Shown: piece by piece, positions 57,663 to 64,000 of the stretch
How positions within the stretch are numbered: the stretch's first letter is position 1
Layout of the letters: each line of letters opens with the position of its first letter
Source of the DNA: JANOYY01 sp031418035
Lineage (GTDB): Bacteria > Actinomycetota > Acidimicrobiia > Acidimicrobiales > JANYDT01
Assembly (NCBI GenBank): GCA_031418035.1
Contig: JANOWU010000051.1
Location: forward strand, 1-64,000
Length of the DNA: 64,000 nucleotides
Reading direction: 5' to 3'
Made by a program: the position numbers and the translations under genes
The notes under the pieces: model-generated
Databases searched by the model: none
The model's input: the letters and a program-made list of their open reading frames with translations, nothing else
Told to the model about the DNA's origin: nothing

Positions 57663-59094
57663 GGTCCTGATTCGTTGCGTGCCCGTTCAACGGGACGCGA
57701 CGAAGGCTACCGGTTCGGCCCGTTCGTACGTCTTCGGCCAAAGCAAGCATCTCCTCGACATATCGGTCCCAGTCCAAGCGCTCGGCCAATGTCGCACGGA
57801 CTTCGCGAACACGTCGCTCGTGCGACTCGAGGACACCTCGGTCGTCGAGAAGTTGCGTGATCGTGGTGAACCACTTCAACTGGTCGAACGGGTCGATGTG
57901 GATGGCAGCACCCAGCCCTGCCTCGACAACAGCGGGAGTGTCCGAGGCAACGCACACCTTCCCGTGAGCCGTGCTCTCGACAACCGGAAGGCCCCATCCC
58001 TCATAGAACGACGTCAGCATCGTGAAAAGGCAATTGTTGTAAAGCCAGGCGAGCTCTGCATCACTCACGTCGTGGCGGACATCGACAACGCCGTCGAGCA
58101 ACGGGTTGAGTTCCAAACCGAGCATCAAGTCATCGACCCGCCAGCCCCGTCGACCGACAACGACCAGTTTTGGCGCTGCTTCGCCGCGTTGTTCGACCAA
58201 CCGCTCCCAAATGGCGAAGGCGAGGCGATGGTTCTTCCGCGGCTCGATCGTGCCAACCAGCAATACAAACGGCCCGTCGACGAACGGTTCTGTGTCCTTG
58301 GAACTGTCGGATATGGACTCTTCTCCATCCAACGCAACGAAATCGGCTCCGAGCATGATGACGGCCGTTGTCGGAAGTGGCAGGTCCTCATGCTCGGCGA
58401 ACATCTCCAGGTCACGTTCTGAGGTCCTCGATATGCAACTGATCGCGTCGGCGGTATGCAAGAGATCGACAAAATGACGGCCATAGAACGCGGAAGACGA
58501 ACCAATGAATTGCGGGAACAGGACCGGAATTAGGTCGTAACACGTAAGGATCACGTGGAACCCAACTTGGCGCTTCAACGCGTAGAGGTGCGCATAACTA
58601 TTGGAATCCCAGTCCAAGCCAACCGAAACGTATACATCGCCGGCCCGAAGCACAGCCGTGGTGGTAGCTAAAGGTCGGGTGTTTGTGGACCGTTTGATCG
58701 CCTCCGGACGGGCCAGTGACCGGGAAAGGGCGAGCCGCGTATGACGAACCGCCGCCCAATAATCGGCGCGAGCCGGAGCCGGCACCCATTGCTCGGCGTA
58801 TCTGACCGCCCGTTTCGCGGCGACGATCAGCTGCCGCTTCCTCGTGAGCGCCGACACCGGTTCCGGAAGCGAATCGTCCGACGCCGACTCTTCCTCGGCG
58901 CCCGCCACTATACTTCGAACTTCTGCCAGTGGAACTTCCGCGTAGGCCCTCGACTCGGCGTCGTAGCGTACGAACATCGCGTGCTCCCGAACAAGGAGTC
59001 GGCGGGCAAGCATCCGTTCCGTACGCGTGATTCCAACGTCGCGTGTCGTCCAACGATAGAGAGTCGAAATGTCGAGAACGATTCGACCGGTCAT
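57625..59094 (-). CDS. GT4-type glycosyltransferase
   Basis: 489 residues. N-terminal VLDISTLYRWTTRDVGITRTER, then a variable acidic stretch, the donor-domain block LLVGTIEPRKNHRLAFAI and VVGRRGWRVDDL, and the C-terminal TSFYEGWGLPVVESTAHGK with the EX7E pair that binds the nucleotide sugar. Retaining GT-B enzyme, sugar and acceptor unknown. Stop/start overlap (ATGA) with the glycosyltransferase upstream. Last gene of the minus-strand glycan cluster. Confidence 0.9.
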   Translation of the reverse strand: MTGRIVLDISTLYRWTTRDVGITRTERMLARRLLVREHAMFVRYDAESRAYAEVPLAEVRSIVAGAEEESASDDSLPEPVSALTRKRQLIVAAKRAVRYAEQWVPAPARADYWAAVRHTRLALSRSLARPEAIKRSTNTRPLATTTAVLRAGDVYVSVGLDWDSNSYAHLYALKRQVGFHVILTCYDLIPVLFPQFIGSSSAFYGRHFVDLLHTADAISCISRTSERDLEMFAEHEDLPLPTTAVIMLGADFVALDGEESISDSSKDTEPFVDGPFVLLVGTIEPRKNHRLAFAIWERLVEQRGEAAPKLVVVGRRGWRVDDLMLGLELNPLLDGVVDVRHDVSDAELAWLYNNCLFTMLTSFYEGWGLPVVESTAHGKVCVASDTPAVVEAGLGAAIHIDPFDQLKWFTTITQLLDDRGVLESHERRVREVRATLAERLDWDRYVEEMLALAEDVRTGRTGSLRRVPLNGHATNQDLTQPDTGQARSR

Positions 59095-60281
59095 CGGGCA
59101 GACCCGACAGACGCAAGGAGGGACTCGACCGAGCGCACCAATGGAGTCAACGACTGCTCCCAGAGCAACGAATCGGTTCCCGACCGTTGAAAGCGTCGAA
59201 TGCTCGTCGTTGTCAGCGTTTCGAGCAATGCCCGACGAAACGTGTTCGGCTCATCTGCGATAACAACACCCGGAGAATCGGCGAACTGCTCAAAGCCTCG
59301 GAAGGCATGGCTGGTGGCCACGATGGGCTTGTCGGTCACGAGGGCCTCCGCAGTCTTCAAATTGGTTCCACCGCCGACAAGAATCGGCAACACGATGCAG
59401 TCGGACGCCTCCAATAGCGCACCGAGGGACTTCTCGTCGAGCACACCGACAAGTCCCACCCGGGCCGGGTTTGATGCTGGCGCCGCCTTCGCTTTCTTGT
59501 GGTTGAACAATGATCCCGATACGCCTCCGGCAACGACGACAACGGCGGTCGGGGGCAGGAAACCGAGCGACGGACCGAGCATCGACCAGAAGCCCTCAAC
59601 GTTGGGCGGATGACCACTGGCCACGAACAGCGCCGTGCGTCGTGGCGCGTAGGAGTTACGCCACATTGCGACGGCCGAAGGGTCAGCCCGCCGAAGACGG
59701 GTTCCGTTCTTCGCGACGATCGCCGAGGTCCCCATGGAAGCGAACCACGTAGCATCGTGATCGCTGACGGCGACCACGAGATCTGCCCGGCCAGCGGCAT
59801 CAAGTTCCAAGGCCAGGATTTCGTCGACGACGCTCTGGTAGCGCAGCGCCTCGCCTCCGAGTATCCCTCGCTTGAGTTCATGCTCCACATTCTGAGATGA
59901 GTACACGAGCGGACCACGATCCTTCAACATGTCCACGGCGGGAAGAAGCCACGGTTGCTCGAGGACCACGGCATCGGGCCGGAAATTATTGGCCGCTTCG
60001 ATCACCTGACCTCGAACGGTCGCATCGCTTCGAAGCAACTGCGAAATTCCAAGGTCATAGCACTCCATCGGAAGCCCCGTTTCGGCCAAGAGTCGGCGGG
60101 GAATCACAACGGTGTGTTGATCGTGTTCTGGTCCCGGGTAGAAGCCCTCGACAACAACACTCACGGTTCGAACCTTGTGCCCGGCGGCCCGAAGACGTTC
60201 TTGGATAGCTAGAACACGGTGCTGCCCGCCGTGAAGCGGACGTTTCACCGGGTAAGGAGACAGCTGAAGAATGGAGGCCAT
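59091..60281 (-). CDS. GT4-type glycosyltransferase
   Basis: 396 residues. N-terminal LQLSPYPVKRPLHGGQHRVLAIQ glycine-rich acceptor loop, linker, and donor domain with VGLVGVLDEKSLGALLEASDC and LPILVGGGTNLKTAEALVTDKP, which has the acidic pair typical of this GT-B group. Membrane segments are absent, so it is a cytosolic or peripheral enzyme. Starts at ATG 60281, 15 bp after the methyltransferase stop, in a coupled run of glycan genes. Confidence 0.9.
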   Translation of the reverse strand: MASILQLSPYPVKRPLHGGQHRVLAIQERLRAAGHKVRTVSVVVEGFYPGPEHDQHTVVIPRRLLAETGLPMECYDLGISQLLRSDATVRGQVIEAANNFRPDAVVLEQPWLLPAVDMLKDRGPLVYSSQNVEHELKRGILGGEALRYQSVVDEILALELDAAGRADLVVAVSDHDATWFASMGTSAIVAKNGTRLRRADPSAVAMWRNSYAPRRTALFVASGHPPNVEGFWSMLGPSLGFLPPTAVVVVAGGVSGSLFNHKKAKAAPASNPARVGLVGVLDEKSLGALLEASDCIVLPILVGGGTNLKTAEALVTDKPIVATSHAFRGFEQFADSPGVVIADEPNTFRRALLETLTTTSIRRFQRSGTDSLLWEQSLTPLVRSVESLLASVGSAR

Positions 60282-60296
60282 TTCAGAGGATCAGTG

Positions 60297-61100
60297 TCAA
60301 GGTTTCTTGCGGAAGAACATGCTGAACGACGTCCAAATCATGCCCTCCTCGATAAGCACGATGTGGGGGCTCGTGGCCAGTCGGCCCGAGCTCGGAATAT
60401 CGACCGGGTAACGGATAAGTGATTCCGAAATCGACAGATCCGGAGTCCCACCGACCAGTTCCACGGCCGAGTTCGTCAGAAACATATCTTCGAGTTCGCT
60501 CCACTGGAAATAGTCAGTGTGCGTATGATCCGTGACGATCAGCTCCGTGATGATGCAGACGACCCCACCTGGCCGCACGACTCTGATCATCTCTTCGAAG
60601 CTTTTGCGCTGAATCTCGCGTGAACCAAAATGCTCGATCGAGGACAACGAGAAGGAAAAGTCGAACGAGTCGTTTTCGAACCGTAAGTCGTCTCCTGCCA
60701 TCCGCAGGACTTCCAGATGGCTGTGACGATACGGGAAGGGCGCGAAGAGCTGCGGGTCTTCGAGCATCAACGGCGTTCCCTCATGCTGTGGGTTGTCGTA
60801 AAGGTCCGTCGCAACCATCTTCGCAATGTGATTGGCAAACCAGTACAGAGGACGCTCGGATCCAGCCCCGACGGCAAGGGCCGTTGCTGACTCATTGATG
60901 ACACCTAGGTCGCGTAGGCCCTGCACACAAATCGCGTACTCCCAAGACTTGCGATGGATGCCAACGGGGTCAGCCATTTCCCGCATCAGGTCGGTCAGTG
61001 GTGTTCCCGGCTCCCAGTCATGGATGTCTGGCACACGGTTCAAGGAAGCTCGCGTTCGCTCCCGCATCTCGTGGTCAGGGAGGATCAGAAATTTAGGCAC
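60297..61100 (-). CDS. SAM-dependent methyltransferase in the glycan cluster
   Basis: 267 residues from the GTG at 61100, which has AGGAA 6 nt upstream (a longer in-frame start lacks one). SAM-type region ATALAVGAGSERPLYWFANH with LYDNP, then FDFSFSLSSIEHFGS and MIRVVRPGGVVCIITELIV. The SAM loop is a variant (AVGAGSE). In this context a sugar or glycan-end methylation is likely but not shown. Separated from the upstream glycosyltransferase by a hairpin. Confidence 0.85.
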   Translation of the reverse strand: MPKFLILPDHEMRERTRASLNRVPDIHDWEPGTPLTDLMREMADPVGIHRKSWEYAICVQGLRDLGVINESATALAVGAGSERPLYWFANHIAKMVATDLYDNPQHEGTPLMLEDPQLFAPFPYRHSHLEVLRMAGDDLRFENDSFDFSFSLSSIEHFGSREIQRKSFEEMIRVVRPGGVVCIITELIVTDHTHTDYFQWSELEDMFLTNSAVELVGGTPDLSISESLIRYPVDIPSSGRLATSPHIVLIEEGMIWTSFSMFFRKKP

Positions 61101-61131
61101 CGCTGGTTCCTTTCTGGACCGGCAAAGTGAA

Positions 61132-61151
61132 GAGTCCGGTGTTCCGGACTC
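61132..61151 (-). other. Intercistronic hairpin in the glycan operon
   Basis: GAGTCCGG-tgtt-CCGGACTC (plus strand), 8-bp perfect stem that overlaps the stop codon of the 766-residue glycosyltransferase gene; on the minus strand it is followed by TTCACTTTG. It could attenuate or stabilise the downstream mRNA. Confidence 0.5.
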
Positions 61152-63450
61152 ACCTTTGGACCGCGCTGAGTTCGTGAGACTGGAGTTGCGGAGGTCGAGA
61201 GACGCCGCGCCGCGCCGATGCCACAAGCAAATCGTGGACCCCAGCGGCCATCCGGTCGGGCGTAAAGGCTGCCTCGTATCGGTGCCGAGCGGCGATACCC
61301 ATCTCGACGCGTCGCACGGAGTCGTTCAGCAATGTATCGAGAGCACGGAGGAGCGAGGAGCCGTCTCCCGGTTCGGCGAGAAGCCCCGTCGTCTCGTCGT
61401 CCACCACCTCCGGAACACCGCCGGTTCGACAGGCGACAACGGGTTTCGAGTACATCATCGCTTCGACGGCGACGAGGCCGAAAGACTCGAAACGCGACGG
61501 CGCAACGACAATGTCGGCCGATTGGTAGAAGCCACGTAGCCGCATTTCGTCGACCTCGCCATGGAACGCGAAACGCATCGGAAGGTTCGTGGCCGCAGGC
61601 GATTTGAGAAACTCCTCTCGAAACGACATCCCCGTTGGCGACAAGATGGTGTCGTCGCCTACGAAATCGATCCACACGTTTTGGTGTCGACGAAGCAGCT
61701 CCGGGGTGATGTCGAGCATCACATCGATTCCCTTGCGCAACTCAAGACGACCGATGAAGCAAATTCTTACGTGGCCAGCCGGGAGCTCGGCGGGAAGCGT
61801 ACCCCCGGAACCGGTCCAATCATGGAGACCGAGCGGGACGACGTCCGTCGTAGACCGCGAAAATTGCAGGCCGTAATCTGCTTCGATGTCTGACACGATC
61901 GCATTGCTGATGGCATGGACACCCGTGCTCGCTGTCAACATGAGTCGTTCGACGCGAAGCATGGGGTCGACAAAGTCCCGCTTGAAGGCGAGATCCTCGC
62001 GCAAGTTCGGGTTGGACCGCAGGAAGCCCGAAAGGCTCGTCTGCAAGCTCGTCACTACGGCGAACTTGTTCTCCAAGACAAACGCAACACCTTCCGCGTC
62101 CCACAGCGGGGCATATACCGCATCAATCTGGCGTTTGGCCGCTATCTCGCACGCTTCATCGAACATCGTTCGCGAGTAGTTCCAAATGTGGGCCGGGACA
62201 CGGTGGCCGTCGGTTCGGGTGAGAGGCGTCGGGTGATCTCGAATCAGTATCCGATGAACCCATACACCGTCTTCGAAGTCGACCCGATCATGACCCTGTC
62301 CCGCCGTCAGGACGTGCACCTGGTGCCCCGCTGCTGCCAGCGACCGAGCCAACGCCGCGATGTAGCGCCCCACGCCTCCGGTGCTTCTCGGCGGGAAGGC
62401 GTGCGTGAGCAGCACCCAGCAGTACGAATCCGAACTCGCGGTATGGGTCGAAAATCGCCGGAATTCCATGGTTGGGACCGGACAGAATTCTGGGCCTGCG
62501 AGTCGTCTCGTCCCTTCGGTCCCGCGCCTCAAACCCACACGGAGCGCGGCCTCAATTTCGGCCTCGAATCTGTCGGCTGCGGCAGCGTCGAGCATGTCTT
62601 CATCGATCGCCCAGTGAACGTGGGCGCGGTACTCCGCGATCAAGCGCTGGACGACCGTGAGCACTTCGTTTATGGATGCATGACCATGGTTGTTCAGCAT
62701 GGAGAAGTAGAGCTTGTTCTTTACCACCGAGTACCAGCTGGTAAGCACCCGCGAACTATTTCGGATGTTGCTCGGCATGTACTTGTGATGCACGAACCCG
62801 ACGTCGAGTTGAGCAACCTTCCATCCGGCATCGACCAGTCGACAGATCAGGTCACTTTCGTCGAGAAAGTATTCGTACTCTTCATCGAAGCCACGCATTT
62901 CGACCAGTGCCGAGCGACGGAACGCGCTATTCGCCATAACGTGTGGAAACCGTGCGGAGTACGGGAAGTTGAGTTCAGGGCAGGCACGCTCCCAGGACGT
63001 GTCGGCGTCGCCGAATCGGTCAACAGTGCCGAAGCGCCACTGGAAGTCCTTTCCCGTGTGGTCGTACAGGAAACCCCCTGCGACGGCCACCGTCGGGTCA
63101 TCAAACTGGGGCGCCAGGTCTCGGAGAAGTTCGGGCTCCGGTACGGAGTCGTCGTCGAGGAACACGACGATTTCGCCGGCGGCCATGGTGAGAGCGATGT
63201 TGCGCGACCGCGACAAGTTTCGTTCTGGGCACGTGCCGATCTTCAGTTCTTCGCCGTAGGTGCGACAGAGTTCGAGCGAGCCATCGGGCGTCGGCCCCAC
63301 GACAACGACCACTTCGAAGTCGCGATACTCAAGGAAGCGGAGACTCTGCAGGCAGATGCGAAGCATGTCGCGGCGATTGTCGGTGTTGATGATCACCGAA
63401 ACGGTCGGCTGGGCGCTCTCGGACCGCGCCGAATCGAAGCGCTTCCTCAC
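61150..63450 (-). CDS. Two-domain glycosyltransferase (GT2-type plus GT4-type)
   Basis: 766 residues. The N-terminal GT2 half (about 14-320) begins TVSVIINTDNRRDMLRICLQS and has the DXD-type motif VFLDDDSVPEPELL (Asp99-101), plus YFLDESDLICRLVDAGW. From about 345 a second, GT4 domain starts WVLLTHAFPPRSTGGVGRYIA, with RICFIGRLELRKGIDVML and the EX7E motif SRFESFGLVAVEAMMYSKP. Two transfer activities in one polypeptide fit successive additions to a repeat unit. Its GTG start overlaps the stop of the upstream glycosyltransferase (GTGA). Confidence 0.92.
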   Translation of the reverse strand: MRKRFDSARSESAQPTVSVIINTDNRRDMLRICLQSLRFLEYRDFEVVVVVGPTPDGSLELCRTYGEELKIGTCPERNLSRSRNIALTMAAGEIVVFLDDDSVPEPELLRDLAPQFDDPTVAVAGGFLYDHTGKDFQWRFGTVDRFGDADTSWERACPELNFPYSARFPHVMANSAFRRSALVEMRGFDEEYEYFLDESDLICRLVDAGWKVAQLDVGFVHHKYMPSNIRNSSRVLTSWYSVVKNKLYFSMLNNHGHASINEVLTVVQRLIAEYRAHVHWAIDEDMLDAAAADRFEAEIEAALRVGLRRGTEGTRRLAGPEFCPVPTMEFRRFSTHTASSDSYCWVLLTHAFPPRSTGGVGRYIAALARSLAAAGHQVHVLTAGQGHDRVDFEDGVWVHRILIRDHPTPLTRTDGHRVPAHIWNYSRTMFDEACEIAAKRQIDAVYAPLWDAEGVAFVLENKFAVVTSLQTSLSGFLRSNPNLREDLAFKRDFVDPMLRVERLMLTASTGVHAISNAIVSDIEADYGLQFSRSTTDVVPLGLHDWTGSGGTLPAELPAGHVRICFIGRLELRKGIDVMLDITPELLRRHQNVWIDFVGDDTILSPTGMSFREEFLKSPAATNLPMRFAFHGEVDEMRLRGFYQSADIVVAPSRFESFGLVAVEAMMYSKPVVACRTGGVPEVVDDETTGLLAEPGDGSSLLRALDTLLNDSVRRVEMGIAARHRYEAAFTPDRMAAGVHDLLVASARRGVSRPPQLQSHELSAVQR

Positions 63451-64000
63451 GTCAGTACGACCTGCGGGTGTACGTCAATCTCCCCGGTCGCGGTGCCGAA
63501 ACGGTGTAGCTCGTGGACTTGCAGTAAGAGTTTTCGAAAACGCGCTCGTACGACCGCCGGTGCGTAGTCCTGAACGTATTGTCCACACGTTCGAGCGTAC
63601 GCTCGATAACTCCCCGAACCGGTGCCGCGCCATTCATCGCTTCGGATCTGCTCCGTCGCTTGTTGAATTGCGACGCCAAGCGCACCGAGATCACCGGTGG
63701 GAACGAGTGTGGACAGCGCGCCTCCGACACTGCCGGCGTTGGAATTGTCGTAGGTAATGACCCGACATCCGGCGGCGATTGCCTCGAGGATGGGTACGCA
63801 AAAACCTTCATGGTACGTAGGGAGGACGAACAGGTCGGCACTTTGCAGCACCTCGCCTTTCGCAGCTTCAGATGCATCGCCGACGAGCTCGACCGAAACT
63901 TTGCGCCCGATGTCGGTGCGCAGCGCATCAATGTGGCTCTGGACGCGGGCAAGTATTGACGGATTCGAGAACTCGGTGTTGCCAATCAGGTCGAGTCGAA
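63447..64000 (-). CDS. GT4-type glycosyltransferase (5' part beyond window)
   Basis: The last about 184 codons are visible; the start lies right of the window. The donor-binding domain shows ILARVQSHIDALRTDIGRK, VSVELVGDASEAAKGEVLQ, ADLFVLPTYHEGFCVPILEA with the EX7E pair, and YDNSNAGSVGG. GTGA stop/start overlap with the next gene. Upstream member of the glycan operon. Confidence 0.88.
   Translation of the reverse strand, partial: RLDLIGNTEFSNPSILARVQSHIDALRTDIGRKVSVELVGDASEAAKGEVLQSADLFVLPTYHEGFCVPILEAIAAGCRVITYDNSNAGSVGGALSTLVPTGDLGALGVAIQQATEQIRSDEWRGTGSGSYRAYARTCGQYVQDYAPAVVRARFRKLLLQVHELHRFGTATGEIDVHPQVVLT

Overview
The window looks like a piece of a GC-rich actinobacterial chromosome, most likely from an Acidimicrobiia-type lineage rather than a classical actinomycete. 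Evidence: an ANTAR response regulator next to polA (the Rv1626-Rv1629 neighbourhood of Mycobacterium), a MerR regulator next to a DUF151 nuclease (as Rv1828-Rv1829), F420/flavin LLM oxidoreductases, a mycothiol-type maleylpyruvate isomerase-family protein, and many genes with a TANNNT box only 5-7 nt before the start codon (leaderless mRNAs). No prophage, IS element or CRISPR array was seen; most of the window is chromosomal housekeeping and catabolism.

Layout. 1-8.3 kb, minus strand: methyltransferase, polA, pdtaR with a small coiled-coil partner, an FMN-binding protein, and a heterodimeric ABC exporter with one degenerate ATP site. 8.3-19.6 kb: DUF218 protein, class III adenylate cyclase, flavin oxidoreductases, aldose epimerase, form II CoxL-like molybdoenzyme subunit, HxlR regulator divergent from a cytosolic HtrA-like protease, malQ, J-domain protein. 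19.7-25.5 kb: tRNA-Leu(CAA), a repeat-rich gap holding a candidate 6C-type small RNA, then the fatty-acid operon fabD-fabH-fabG-acpP-fabF, with a FabZ-like dehydratase and Bcp convergent to it. 25.5-39.8 kb: acyl-CoA-dehydrogenase-like flavoprotein, orphan ParA, LOG protein, LacZ-type beta-galactosidase with a Gfo/Idh/MocA oxidoreductase, aldo/keto reductase plus SsuD-like monooxygenase, methyltransferase, F420 enzyme, secreted FN3 protein. 39.8-50.5 kb: glcD-glcE-glcF glycolate oxidase operon, secreted glycosidase-like protein, a non-coding or decayed stretch, typA with a small zinc protein, serine hydrolase, class II aldolase. 50.5-57.7 kb: gcvT, MerR, DUF151 nuclease, ASCH protein, glgC, glgA, metallo-beta-lactamase-fold protein. 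57.6-64 kb: a minus-strand cluster of glycosyltransferases and a methyltransferase running off the right edge.

How it works together. glgC, glgA and malQ make and remodel alpha-glucan; fab genes supply type II fatty-acid synthesis; glcDEF oxidises glycolate; the right-hand cluster probably builds a surface or capsular glycan. The most unusual items are the FabD fused to a biotinyl/lipoyl-like domain lacking its lysine, the 6C-like RNA with its own -10 box and terminator, a C-rich 15-bp tandem repeat in the acpP leader, and a dispersed GTTGGAGT repeat at two sites.
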